A stretch of 64,000 bases of DNA from Nitrobacter vulgaris (GTDB lineage: Bacteria > Pseudomonadota > Alphaproteobacteria > Rhizobiales > Xanthobacteraceae). Below are positions 15,443-24,261 of this stretch, one piece after another. Location of the stretch: contig NZ_JAVDPZ010000002.1 in the NCBI RefSeq assembly GCF_031453995.1, forward strand, positions 124,001 through 188,000, read 5' to 3'. Below the pieces are notes generated by a model. That model ran no database searches. It was not told the DNA's origin and worked only from the letters and a program-made list of their open reading frames with translations. A program made the translations under genes and the position numbers. Each line of letters begins with the position of its first letter. The stretch's first letter is position 1.

Positions 15443-17500
15443 TTAAACGTCCAGCATATCCTCGCTGGCGAATTCCGCCTTGTCGGAGATGAAGGCGAAG
15501 CGCGCCTCCGCCTTGGTGCCCATCAAACGCTCGACCGAATCCGCCGTATCCTCGCGATCGTCCGCCAGCAGCATCACGCGCAACATTGCGCGCTTTGCCG
15601 GGTCCATGGTGGTTTCCTTGAGCTGCGCCGGCATCATCTCGCCGAGCCCTTTGAAGCGGCCGACATCGACCTTGGCGTTGGCGTTGAACTCGCTCTTGAG
15701 CAGCGCATCCTTGTGGGCGTCGTCGCGGGCGTAGATCGTCTTGCTACCGTGAGTCAGGCGATAGAGTGGCGGCACCGCGAGGTAAAGGTGACCCTCGTCG
15801 ATCAGATGCGGCATCTGCCTGTAGAAGAACGTGATCAGCAGCGAAGCGATGTGGGCTCCATCGACGTCGGCGTCCGTCATGATGATGACCCGCGAATAGC
15901 GCAAGTCCTCCTCGCGATAATTGGTCCCAGTGCCACAGCCCAGCGCCTGGATTAAGTCAGCCAATTGAGCGTTAGCGACGACCTTGTCTTTGGTCGCCGA
16001 TGCCACGTTGAGGATTTTGCCGCGTAGAGGAAGCACGGCCTGCGTCTTGCGATCGCGCGCCTGCTTAGCGCTGCCGCCGGCCGAGTCGCCTTCGACGATG
16101 AACAGTTCCGAACCTTCGGTCGCGGTGTTGGTGCAGTCGGCAAGCTTGCCGGGCAGGCGCAGCTTCTTCACTGCGCTCTTGCGCGAGGTTTCCTTCTCCG
16201 CACGACGGCGCAACCGTTCGTCCGCGCGCTCGATCACAAAATCGAGCAGCTTGTTGGCCTGCACCGGATTGCCGGACAACCAATGATCGAACGGATCCTT
16301 GATCGCCTGCTCGACGATCCGCGAGGCTTCGGCGGTGGCAAGGCGGTCCTTGGTCTGGCCCTGAAACTCCGGTTCACGCACGAACACGCTCAGCATCACG
16401 GCCGCCCCGACCATCACATCTTCAGAGGTGATTGGCGCGGCGCGCTTGCCGAGGCCGACACGTTCGGCATGATCCCTCAGTCCACGCAGCAGCGCGCTGC
16501 GTAAACCGGACTCGTGGGTACCGCCGTCAGGTGTCGGCACCGTGTTGCAGTAGGAGGACAGGAAGCCGTCGGCGTCCGCGGTCCACGCCACCGCCCATTC
16601 GCAAGCGCCGTGTGCGCCGTTGCGGCCGGACTTGCCCGAGAAGATGTCGGGATGAACCAGGGTGTCCTTGTGGATCGCGGCGGCGAGATAGTCTTTCAGG
16701 CCGCCGGGGAAGTGAAAGGTCGCTTCTGCCGGGACGTCATCGAGGCCCTTGAGCAGCTCCGGCGCGCAACGCCAGCGGATTTCAACACCGCCGAACAGGT
16801 ACGCCTTCGAGCGCGTCATTTTGAACAGGCGCTGCGGCTTGAACGCGGCCTTTGCACCAAAAATTTCGGTGTCCGGCTTGAAGCGGATGGTGGTGCCGCG
16901 GCGGTTGGCTATCCTGCCAAGGTCTTCGAGCTTGCCCCGAGGGTGACCGCGCTCGAAGGTCATCTTGTACAGATTTTGGCTGCGCGCCACTTCCACCTCA
17001 AGGAGCGAGGAGAGGGCGTTGACCACGGAGACGCCGACACCGTGCAGGCCGCCGGAGGTCTCGTAAACCTTGGAGTCGAACTTGCCGCCCGAATGCAGCG
17101 TGCACATGATGACTTCGAGTGCAGACTTCTTTGGGAACTTGGGGTGTGGGTCGATCGGAATGCCGCGCCCGTTGTCGGTGACGGTAAGGAATCCGTCGGC
17201 GGTCAGTTCGACGACGATAAAGGTCGCGTGGCCGGCCAACGCCTCGTCCATGGCGTTGTCGATCACCTCCGCGAACAGGTGGTGCAGCGCCTTCTCGTCA
17301 GTCCCGCCGATGTACATTCCGGGACGGCGGCGGACCGGCTCAAGCCCCTCGAGCACCTCGATGTCAGCGGCGGTGTAGCCGGCCTCAGCTCCCGATACGG
17401 GTGTTGAAGCTCGGGCGGGGACGCGACCCTTGACGTCCGAAGCCGCGAAAAGATCGTCAGGCTTCTTCTTATTAACGTTCGATTTCAGTGATTTGGCCAT
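15443..17500 (-). CDS. parE: DNA topoisomerase IV subunit B
   Basis: A 685-residue ATPase subunit of topoisomerase IV, which decatenates daughter chromosomes with ParC. GHKL ATPase domain: EVIDNAMDEALAG near residue 80, TVTDNGRGIPIDPHPKF near 107-122, and the ATP lid ETSGGLHGVGVSVVNALS near 147-164. Transducer domain in the middle. TOPRIM: ELFIVEGDSAGGSAKQARDR (the EGDSAGG metal site at about 470-476), PLRGKILNV, and DADVDGAHI. The PLRGKILNV form and the length (GyrB is about 800 residues) favour ParE over GyrB. Start ATG at 17500 gives a short Lys/Asn-rich N-terminus. Confidence 0.95.
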   Translation of the reverse strand: MAKSLKSNVNKKKPDDLFAASDVKGRVPARASTPVSGAEAGYTAADIEVLEGLEPVRRRPGMYIGGTDEKALHHLFAEVIDNAMDEALAGHATFIVVELTADGFLTVTDNGRGIPIDPHPKFPKKSALEVIMCTLHSGGKFDSKVYETSGGLHGVGVSVVNALSSLLEVEVARSQNLYKMTFERGHPRGKLEDLGRIANRRGTTIRFKPDTEIFGAKAAFKPQRLFKMTRSKAYLFGGVEIRWRCAPELLKGLDDVPAEATFHFPGGLKDYLAAAIHKDTLVHPDIFSGKSGRNGAHGACEWAVAWTADADGFLSSYCNTVPTPDGGTHESGLRSALLRGLRDHAERVGLGKRAAPITSEDVMVGAAVMLSVFVREPEFQGQTKDRLATAEASRIVEQAIKDPFDHWLSGNPVQANKLLDFVIERADERLRRRAEKETSRKSAVKKLRLPGKLADCTNTATEGSELFIVEGDSAGGSAKQARDRKTQAVLPLRGKILNVASATKDKVVANAQLADLIQALGCGTGTNYREEDLRYSRVIIMTDADVDGAHIASLLITFFYRQMPHLIDEGHLYLAVPPLYRLTHGSKTIYARDDAHKDALLKSEFNANAKVDVGRFKGLGEMMPAQLKETTMDPAKRAMLRVMLLADDREDTADSVERLMGTKAEARFAFISDKAEFASEDMLDV

Positions 17501-17685
17501 AATTATTCAGATACTGCGTACGGCTGCGTATGAAGGAATCGGCTACGCCGACTATGCCATGGTGGTTTCGTGCCGTCCGCGTCTTTGTGACTTGAAGTCG
17601 CCGGACGGGGGTGGCTTACCTGTGGCGGGTTTGGCGGGGAAGAGGTTTCCTGGCCGCATTGAGATTTGGCGAGAGGCGCTGTGGA

Positions 17686-18216
17686 ATGGAAGACGTCGCA
17701 CGTAGCCTGGTCGACTTCGTGCGCGATCATCAGGTTTGGGCTGCCGCTGTCGTTCTGGTGCTTGCTTTCGGCGAATCGCTCGCCTTCATCTCGCTGCTGG
17801 TCCCGGCGTGGGGCGTGTTGGTGGCCATCGGCGCGATGATGGGGCCTGGTCAGATCAATTTCTGGCCGGTGTGGGTAGCTGGGGCGGTCGGCGCGGCGCT
17901 CGGCGACTGGCTGTCCTATTGGATCGGCTTCACCTTCAAGGAACGGGTCGCTTCGATCTGGCCGCTGTCGCGGCATCCGGGCCTTCTGCCCCGAGGCGTG
18001 GCCTTGGTTGAGAAATGGGGTGTCCCATCGATTTATATCGGGCGGTTCTTTGGACCGCTGCGCGCCACCGTGCCACTCGCCGCAGGCATTTTCGAAATGC
18101 CGTCCTTGCGATTTCAGTTCGCTAACTGGACATCAGCGCTGATCTGGTCGGCGGTGCTGCTGCTGTTCGGCGACCTGATTTCACGGACCGTCGAATGGGT
18201 CTGGAGCGCGATCTGA
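17686..18216 (+). CDS. DedA/SNARE-associated-family membrane protein
   Basis: A 176-residue inner-membrane protein of the DedA family: ALAFGESLAFISLLVPAWG-like segment containing the family E-x3-F/P motif, GALGDWLSYWIGF-like region (here AALGDWLSYWIGFTFKERV), and YIGRFFGPLRATVPLAAGI, the conserved F/R-x3-P-x3-G element with the essential Arg. DedA proteins act as lipid scramblases or flippases linked to envelope homeostasis and proton motive force. The ATG at 17686 is preferred to an upstream ATG because it follows GAGAGG and begins the family N-terminus (MEDVARSLVDFV). Confidence 0.9.
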   Translation: MEDVARSLVDFVRDHQVWAAAVVLVLAFGESLAFISLLVPAWGVLVAIGAMMGPGQINFWPVWVAGAVGAALGDWLSYWIGFTFKERVASIWPLSRHPGLLPRGVALVEKWGVPSIYIGRFFGPLRATVPLAAGIFEMPSLRFQFANWTSALIWSAVLLLFGDLISRTVEWVWSAI

Positions 18217-18325
18217 GTCTCAGCAGCCTCCGCTCTGACGAACGGAGAACCGGCTGTCGCGCAACCACCACAACTGAGTTACAAGCCGCAGACGCGAGCG
18301 CGCTCGCGAATGCTAGGATAATGTC

Positions 18326-19324
18326 ATGACCGGCGCAGACACCAGGATGAAAAGCACCGCTTCAAGCGGCGATAAGGCGAGCAGACCGACAGTGTTCGTC
18401 GATGGCGCCTCGGGAACGACTGGCCTCGAAATCCGTCAACGGCTTGATCGGCAAGGCGACGTCAATGCCAGGAGCCTCCCTGAGGACAAGCGGAAGGATC
18501 CGGCTGCGAAGCGCGCGCTTATGGCGGAAGTTGATCTGGTCATCCTCTGTTTGCCCGACGACGCGGCGAAGGAAACTGTCGCATTGATCGACGACATGGG
18601 TGCTGACGCGCCGAAAGTCCTGGACGCCTCGACCGCCTTCCGCGTCGCGCCGGACTGGACCTACGGCTTTCCGGAACTGACGCCGGATCAGGCGGACAGG
18701 ATCAAGGCGGCGCGCAAGGTTGCGAACCCCGGCTGCTATCCGACCGGATCGATTGCGTTGCTACGGCCACTGACCGATGCCGGCCTGATCCCACGGGACT
18801 ATCCCGTCACCATCAATGCGGTGAGCGGCTATTCCGGCGGCGGCAAATCGATGATCGAGAGTTTCGAGAAGGGAACCGCACCGGCATTCGAACTCTATGG
18901 ACTCGGCTTCGAGCACAAGCACCTGCCGGAAACGCAGAAATACGCGAACCTGACGCGACGGCCGATTTTCGCACCGTCGGTCGGCGATTATCGGCAGGGT
19001 ATGCTGGTGTCGATCCCGCTGCATCTCGATACGTTGCCGGGACAACCCGATGGCGCGACACTCCATGCAGCGCTGGCGAAGCGGTACGCAGGCAGCACCT
19101 ATGTTTCGGTGATACCACTGGACAGCGCTGCTGCGAAAAGCGGGCGGATCGAGCCGGAGTCGCTGAACGGCAGCAACAGGCTCGAGCTTCATGTCTTCGC
19201 CAGCGACAAGCACCGGCAGGCCGTCCTGGTCGCGCGGCTCGACAATCTCGGCAAGGGCGCATCCGGCGCGGCGGTGCAGAACATGCGGCTGATGCTCGGG
19301 CTGAAGGATGAGGGGACGGATTAG
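18326..19324 (+). CDS. argC: N-acetyl-gamma-glutamyl-phosphate reductase, type 2 (short form)
   Basis: A 332-residue enzyme of arginine biosynthesis: NADPH-dependent reduction of N-acetylglutamyl-5-phosphate to the semialdehyde. N-terminal Rossmann signature GASGTTG at residues 27-33; substrate-binding DASTAFRV; active-site Cys137 in VANPGCYPTGSIALLRPL; and SGYSGGGKSMIE. The spacing is that of the shorter type-2 ArgC common in alphaproteobacteria. A second ATG seven codons in is a possible start. Stands alone, as is usual where the arg genes are scattered. Confidence 0.93.
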   Translation: MTGADTRMKSTASSGDKASRPTVFVDGASGTTGLEIRQRLDRQGDVNARSLPEDKRKDPAAKRALMAEVDLVILCLPDDAAKETVALIDDMGADAPKVLDASTAFRVAPDWTYGFPELTPDQADRIKAARKVANPGCYPTGSIALLRPLTDAGLIPRDYPVTINAVSGYSGGGKSMIESFEKGTAPAFELYGLGFEHKHLPETQKYANLTRRPIFAPSVGDYRQGMLVSIPLHLDTLPGQPDGATLHAALAKRYAGSTYVSVIPLDSAAAKSGRIEPESLNGSNRLELHVFASDKHRQAVLVARLDNLGKGASGAAVQNMRLMLGLKDEGTD

Positions 19325-19436
19325 AAGCGCCGTGAGGAGTGACGAACGCCAGATATTTCAGCCGCACTTTCCAGAGCGCTATTATGAGCCGCTGCGGGTT
19401 CCGCAGTATCGCTGATCACAAAGCCAGGAAATCTCA

Positions 19437-19628
19437 ATGAACAAATTCGTCAAGTTCACCGACGCCGCCACCAGCCATGAAATCTTCGTCAACGTGACTC
19501 ATATCATCGCGGTTACCCCGACTTCAGCAGACCGAACGCAAACGTGGATTCACACGGCAAATCCTCAAAATCCGACGTTCACGATCGACGAGAACGTCGA
19601 CGCAGTGATGCAGAAGCTAGGCGGTTAG
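19437..19628 (+). CDS. Small hypothetical protein (63 aa)
   Basis: Begins MNKFVKFTDAATSHEIFVNV and continues with a beta-rich pattern (HIIAVTPT, TWIHTANP) and a short C-terminal helix (ENVDAVMQKLGG). This strand-strand-helix layout fits a small domain that clamps an aromatic residue, but no family name can be given. AGGAAATCTCA precedes the ATG, a fair ribosome-binding site. Confidence 0.55.
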   Translation: MNKFVKFTDAATSHEIFVNVTHIIAVTPTSADRTQTWIHTANPQNPTFTIDENVDAVMQKLGG

Positions 19629-19843
19629 CGTTCCCTTCGGCACCATGCAATCTAATGGCTACTCTTTCGATCTTTCGGAAGGCAGCAACCCGCGTTGGCT
19701 GACCCGACCCGGTCGCAAATGACGAGAAGCAGTCATTTGAGCGGTTCAGAAATGCTTCCAGCTAGTCCATCCGGCGTGCGTGCGAATGGTTTCGAATTCT
19801 GTGGTAAGTTACGTCCGGTCGGTTTGTTTGTGGGAGATTGCAA

Positions 19844-20275
19844 ATGCCAGGATCATCAGACGCGGTGAGAGTGATCCAGCCCGGCAAGACCTATGTCGGC
19901 AAGCAGGGCTTTACCTACGGAGCCGGCGTATCGAAGGAGACGGCTGGAGCAAAGCAGGTCTGTTTGAATGTGCTGCCCATGCCTCCGGGTGCCAAGGCAA
20001 AGGTCCATTACCACAAGGGCATCGAGACGATTGCTTACCTTTTGGAAGGTGAATGCGCCGTCTACTATGGCGACACACTTGAGCATCGTCTCGTCGTCAA
20101 GGCTGAGGACCAAGTCTATATGCCTGAGGATGTCCCGCATGCTCCATCCAATGAGAGCGGAGCGCCGTGCAAGTGGCTTGTCGTGCATTCATCCGGTAGC
20201 GATCAGGACGGCATCGTCCTGCTACCAGACCTTGATGCAATATTGGCGCAGAAGCCGGGCGCGACAGCGTCGTAA
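19844..20275 (+). CDS. Cupin-domain protein
   Basis: A 143-residue single-domain cupin. Motif 1 is H-x-H at AKVHYHKGIETIAYLLEGE, with Glu in the expected position; motif 2 follows around EDQVYMPEDVPHAPSNE with its His. These ligands should hold a divalent metal. The ATG at 19844 follows GGGAGATTGC. Small cupins of this type include sugar isomerases, dioxygenases and regulatory metal-binding proteins; the substrate is unknown. Confidence 0.82.
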   Translation: MPGSSDAVRVIQPGKTYVGKQGFTYGAGVSKETAGAKQVCLNVLPMPPGAKAKVHYHKGIETIAYLLEGECAVYYGDTLEHRLVVKAEDQVYMPEDVPHAPSNESGAPCKWLVVHSSGSDQDGIVLLPDLDAILAQKPGATAS

Positions 20276-20565
20276 GTCATAAATTCGTGCTTCTGCTGTT
20301 CGCCCTTTGGGACTGCTGTCCAACTCTGAAATCTCCGTTCCTCGGGGCAGACCGGAAGCGGCGAGCGGGCGATCAAAGCGGCGCTTTTGACCCGAACCGA
20401 TCACGCATCAGTTAGACAACGATTGATCGGTTCCACGATACCAGATGCTGACTGCTTCCCGCCAATATGGTATATTAGGTCAATGCATCCCAATCCGGGG
20501 AGCGTGACCGGCCCTGCCACGCAAAATCAATGCGATAGGCGTTGAGCCGCACGATGGAGGAAGCT

Positions 20566-20997
20566 ATGTCCATCGAAAGCATTCTGAGGCGGAAGGGCCC
20601 TGACGTCACAACAATAGGTCCGGAAGCCAATATCAAGAGCGCGGCGGGCTGGCTCCGCGCAAAAAATATAGGCGCGCTCGTGGTGACGAGTGGAAACGCA
20701 ATTCTTGGCCTCATTTCCGAACGTGAAATCGTTGACGCATTTTTTCGCTACGGCGAGGCAGCCGGGTCGATGCGTGTGAAGGAAATCATGCAGCACGGTG
20801 TGACCACCGTGTCCCCGGACGAAAGCGTCACTCGCGTGATGAAACTGATGACGCACCAACGCGTGCGACACTTGCCGGTAGTTCATGGCGGCAAGCTAGC
20901 CGGCATCGTCAGCATCGGCGATGTAATCAAGTATCGGCTGGAGGAGCTGGAGCTGGAGGCGAACGTCCTACGTGATGCCTACAGCATCTCGCGTTGA
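20566..20997 (+). CDS. Two-CBS-domain protein
   Basis: A 143-residue protein made only of a Bateman pair. CBS1: VTTIGPEANIKSAAGWLRAK then GALVVTSGNAILGLISEREI. CBS2: VTTVSPDESVTRVMKLMTHQ then HLPVVHGGKLAGIVSIGDVI. CBS pairs bind adenosyl ligands such as AMP or ATP. Stand-alone versions in Bradyrhizobium are thought to sense energy charge. GGAGGAAG before ATG 20566 fixes the start. No partner gene is adjacent. Confidence 0.9.
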   Translation: MSIESILRRKGPDVTTIGPEANIKSAAGWLRAKNIGALVVTSGNAILGLISEREIVDAFFRYGEAAGSMRVKEIMQHGVTTVSPDESVTRVMKLMTHQRVRHLPVVHGGKLAGIVSIGDVIKYRLEELELEANVLRDAYSISR

Positions 20998-21140
20998 CGC
21001 CTTAAGCATCGTCTCACAAGCGTGCCCGTGTTTGATCTTGTTCCAATTTGAACGAGGGCCCACTCGCTTGGGCTTGGCGTGCATGCTCGCGCGCACCTTG
21101 GGATGCCTGCCATTGGTGGCCCATCGGGCGCAAGCGGGTC

Positions 21141-21200
21141 ATCTCACGAGCGCACGCGACGTAGCTGTCCGGCGCATCCTCGATCGGCGGCTGGCGCTGA
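21141..21200 (-). repeat. Partial copy of the 3' end of phaC
   Basis: Starting atctcacgagcgcacgcg, this stretch matches the end of the phaC gene at 24202-24261 with only a few substitutions and small gaps. Read on the reverse strand it encodes PIEDAPDSYV, against PIEDAPGSYV at the true PhaC C-terminus. The two copies are direct repeats flanking the sulfatase unit. Confidence 0.65.
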
Positions 21201-21219
21201 TCCCTCCTCAATTTGTGCT

Positions 21220-21233
21220 TTGATCCAAGTCAA
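21220..21233 (+). promoter_or_regulatory. FNR/FixK-type binding site upstream of the sulfatase gene
   Basis: TTGATCCAAGTCAA fits the consensus TTGAT-N4-ATCAA with one mismatch. Its centre is about 63 bases before the sulfatase start codon, a position that could place it near -40 of a promoter. Confidence 0.55.
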
Positions 21234-21289
21234 CATCGGCAAGTTGGGTGCATTCAGGCTTTCTTTTTTTTGAGCCGCGGAGGCATTCA

Positions 21290-23824
21290 ATGAAACTCAG
21301 TAGTTTGCTTGCAGGCGCGAGTCTTTTCGTCCTGAGTTCTGTCTCGGCATTTGCTCAGCAGGTCACGGGTGTTCCAGGTTCACCCGGTGCCACGACCACC
21401 ATCGACGGGAAGCAGATTCCACCGCCCCCGCCAGCATTCGGCGGGATGATCAAGGAGAAGGCCTCGGAGTCAACCGCCTGGTGGGCGCCCCGTGTCGTGC
21501 CGCCGAAGGGCGCTCCCAACGTGTTGCTCATCATGACGGACGACCAGGGTTTCGGAGCACCGAGCACCTTCGGCGGTGTTATTCCCACGCCCGCAATGGA
21601 TCGCATCGCTGCACAGGGCCTGCGGTATACCAATTTCCATTCCACTTCGCTGTGCTCACCGACTCGGGCGGCCCTTATCACCGGCCGCAATCATCATTCG
21701 GTCGGCTTCGGAGTGGTCGGTGAAATATCGACGGGATTCCCAGGTTACGACTCGATCATTCCGATCGAGAAGAGCACCATCGGCACTATCCTGAAAGCGA
21801 ACGGGTACGCGACCTCGTGGTTCGGCAAGGACCACAACACACCCTCGTTCCAGTCGAGCCAGGCAGGGCCTTTCAATCAATGGCCTAACGGCATGGGATT
21901 TGAGTACTTTTATGGCTTTGTCGGCGGTGACGCCAGCCAGTGGCAGCCGAACCTGTTCCGCAACACCACGGCTATCTATCCTTTCCAGGGCAATCCCAGC
22001 TGGAATCTGGAAACCGCCATGGCCGACGAAGCCATCCAGCACATCAAGCAACTCAAGGAGATTGCGCCCGACAAGCCGTTCTTTGTCTATTACGTGCCAG
22101 GCGCAACCCACGCGCCACATCATCCGACACCGGAGTGGATCGAGAAGATCGGCGGTATGCACCTGTTCGATGACGGCTGGAACAAAGTGCGCGAGAAAAT
22201 CTTCGCCAACCAGAAACGCCTGGGCATTATGCCGGAAAATGCCAAGCTGACGCCGTGGCCGAAGGAATTGCCGCAATGGGACTCGCTCGGTTTGCTGGAG
22301 AAGAAACTCTTCATCAAGCAGGCCGATGTCTATGGGGCTTACCTCGCTTACGCAGACCATGAGATCGGCCGCGTCATCCAGGCCATCGAAGATCTCGGAG
22401 AGATGAACAACACCTTGATCATCTATATCGGCGGTGACAACGGCGCGAGCGCCGAAGGCATGATCAACGGTACGCCCAACGAGTTCACGACCTTCAATGG
22501 TGTCACGGTGCCGGTAAAGGCTCAGTACCTCTGGTACCCATTCTGGGGCTCGGACAAGACTTTCCCGCATTTTGCTGCGCCGTGGGCCTGGGCGATGGAC
22601 ACTCCATTCAAGTGGGTCAAGCAAGTGTCGTCGCATTTTGGTGGGACCGCCCAAGGCATCGTCATGTCCTGGCCTGGCCATATCAACGATGCCGGAGCTA
22701 TCCGTCGCCAATTCCATCATGTCATCGACATCGCTCCAACCATCCTCGAAGCGACCGGCATTTCGCAACCTGAGACGATCGACGGTTTCAAACAGAGCCC
22801 TATGGAAGGGGTGAGTATGGCGTACACATGGGACAGCGCTAACGCCGACGCCAAGACGACGCACACGACTCAATATTTCGAGATGCTCGGGAATCGCGCC
22901 ATCTATCACGATGGATGGGTTGCGGCCACGACACCGATGACGCTTCCATGGAAGCTAAGCAGCGCGCCTCCACCGGATGTGATCACGGGATACAAGTGGG
23001 AGCTTTATAACGTCCAGGAAGACCCTACCCAGTTTAATGATCTGGCCGCCGAGATGCCGGACAAAGTCAAGGAACTGCAAGCTATCTTCGATGTCGAGGC
23101 GAAGAAGTACAACGTGCTGCCGCTCGATAACACGACGCTCGCGCGTTGGAATACGCCGCGTCCAAGCCTGACTGCAGGGCAGACGGTATTCACCTATTCG
23201 GGCGGACTGACCGGTGTGCCGGCAAGCGCTGCGCCGAGCATCCTCAACAAGTCCTATACCATCACCGCCGAGATCGAGATTCCCGAGGGCGGCGCTGAAG
23301 GCATGATCGTCACCGAAGGCGGACGTTTCGGCGGCTACGGGCTGTTTCTGAGCAAGGGTGTGGCGGGCTTTCGGCGGGGCAAGCCTGTGTTCCTCTATAA
23401 CCTTCTCAACCTGAAGCGCACGATCTGGTCGGGACCGGAGTTGAGCGCGGGCAAGCACACCATCGTTTTCGACTTCAAGCCCGATGGGCCGGGATTGGGA
23501 ACGGGCGGCACGGGCGTACTTTCAGTTGACGGCAAGGAAGTAGACCGAAAACCCATTGAACACGGCACGCCTGTCGGGTTCTCGGAGGACGAGACCTTCG
23601 ACGTCGGCCAGGACACCCGCACCGGTGTCGCGATGCTCGAGTATCGCTACGATCCTCCGTTCAAGTTCACGGGCAAGATCAACAAGCTGACGTTCAAGCT
23701 CGGACCAGTGCTGAAGGATCCGGCGCAAGCCAAGGCAGAGCTCGGACCAATGCCGGCGCCGGAGCCGGATTCCATTGGCGAGGCGAAGCCTCAAAAACCA
23801 TCCGCGAACGTTGGAAAGAAATGA
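21290..23824 (+). CDS. Arylsulfatase (type I, formylglycine-dependent)
   Basis: An 844-residue exported sulfatase. Signal peptide (LLAGASLFVLSSVSAFA) ends near residue 22. Metal ligands D84 and D85 lie in NVLLIMTDDQGFG. The formylglycine site is Cys122 in LCSPTRAALITGRNH, the C-x-P-x-R signature converted to formylglycine. GGDNGAS in the second half carries the further metal-binding Asp/Asn. The last 200 residues form a beta-rich domain (DFKPDGPGLG...). The enzyme should hydrolyse sulfate esters in the periplasm. GCGGAGG precedes the ATG. Its stop overlaps the next gene (ATGA). No maturase gene is in the window. Confidence 0.93.
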   Translation: MKLSSLLAGASLFVLSSVSAFAQQVTGVPGSPGATTTIDGKQIPPPPPAFGGMIKEKASESTAWWAPRVVPPKGAPNVLLIMTDDQGFGAPSTFGGVIPTPAMDRIAAQGLRYTNFHSTSLCSPTRAALITGRNHHSVGFGVVGEISTGFPGYDSIIPIEKSTIGTILKANGYATSWFGKDHNTPSFQSSQAGPFNQWPNGMGFEYFYGFVGGDASQWQPNLFRNTTAIYPFQGNPSWNLETAMADEAIQHIKQLKEIAPDKPFFVYYVPGATHAPHHPTPEWIEKIGGMHLFDDGWNKVREKIFANQKRLGIMPENAKLTPWPKELPQWDSLGLLEKKLFIKQADVYGAYLAYADHEIGRVIQAIEDLGEMNNTLIIYIGGDNGASAEGMINGTPNEFTTFNGVTVPVKAQYLWYPFWGSDKTFPHFAAPWAWAMDTPFKWVKQVSSHFGGTAQGIVMSWPGHINDAGAIRRQFHHVIDIAPTILEATGISQPETIDGFKQSPMEGVSMAYTWDSANADAKTTHTTQYFEMLGNRAIYHDGWVAATTPMTLPWKLSSAPPPDVITGYKWELYNVQEDPTQFNDLAAEMPDKVKELQAIFDVEAKKYNVLPLDNTTLARWNTPRPSLTAGQTVFTYSGGLTGVPASAAPSILNKSYTITAEIEIPEGGAEGMIVTEGGRFGGYGLFLSKGVAGFRRGKPVFLYNLLNLKRTIWSGPELSAGKHTIVFDFKPDGPGLGTGGTGVLSVDGKEVDRKPIEHGTPVGFSEDETFDVGQDTRTGVAMLEYRYDPPFKFTGKINKLTFKLGPVLKDPAQAKAELGPMPAPEPDSIGEAKPQKPSANVGKK

Positions 23825-24142
23825 AGGGCGCATTGGCGTTCACTGCCGTCAGCGAAGCTGCAACGGGATTGGCACTGCTGATCGCCCCGTCGCTGGTGGA
23901 CCAGTTGTTGCTGGACGAGCAGCTTTCCGGTGTCGCTGCGCTGATTGCCTTGGGGATAGCCTGCTGGCCAAGGTGGCCGCCACGCGCGGGCATGTTGATC
24001 TACAGCGGAGCCGTCGCCCCTATATTTGGCTTACCTCGGTTTCGCAGGCGGATTGAACGGCGTCCTTCTGTGGCTGGCAGTCATCCTTCATCTCATATTG
24101 ACCGCTCTCTTGATGCGTGGCCCGCAAAGCCGCGACTTATAG
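23821..24142 (+). pseudogene. Small membrane protein gene with a frameshift
   Basis: Begins in the ATGA overlap with the sulfatase stop. The first frame gives GALAFTAVSEAATGLALLIA and continues to MLIYSGAVA. It then continues sensibly only in another frame as YLAYLGFAGGLNGVLLWLAV and ends at the TAG at 24140-24142. The break is in a C-run near 24015 (GTCGCCCCTA). The protein would have three or four membrane spans. Either a natural pseudogene or a sequencing error in the homopolymer. Confidence 0.6.
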
Positions 24143-24191
24143 CGTTTTCGAGCGAAGTAAAATCCGGTTCGCGTGAAGAAAGCGCATCAAA
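24141..24191 (+). repeat. Interspersed REP-like element, copy 1
   Basis: agcgttttcgagcgaagt, then ccggttcgcgtgaagaa and agcgcatcaaa. This repeat with core cgctcgaaaacgct is abundant in Bradyrhizobium-type genomes. Other copies here: 26607-26627 (partial) and 39413-39463 (reverse orientation). Confidence 0.65.
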
Positions 24192-24201
24192 TCAACTGCG
24201 T

Positions 24202-24261
24202 ATCTCACGAGCGCACGCGGACATAGCTGCCCGGTGCATCCTCGATCGGTGGTAGCGCGCC
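24202..24261 (-). repeat. 3' end of phaC, parent copy of the direct repeat
   Basis: This is the normal 3' end of phaC (stop codon at 24205-24207) and its first bases downstream. It is duplicated at 21141-21200 on the same strand, 3.06 kb away, bounding the sulfatase and membrane-protein unit. Confidence 0.65.

Noticed and set aside
19660..19720. Possible riboswitch-like hairpins before the cupin gene
   Set aside because: Only short GC stems; no conserved core of a known riboswitch could be matched.
21656..22909. A 417-codon reverse-strand frame opposite the sulfatase
   Set aside because: Shadow of a certain gene; no family content.
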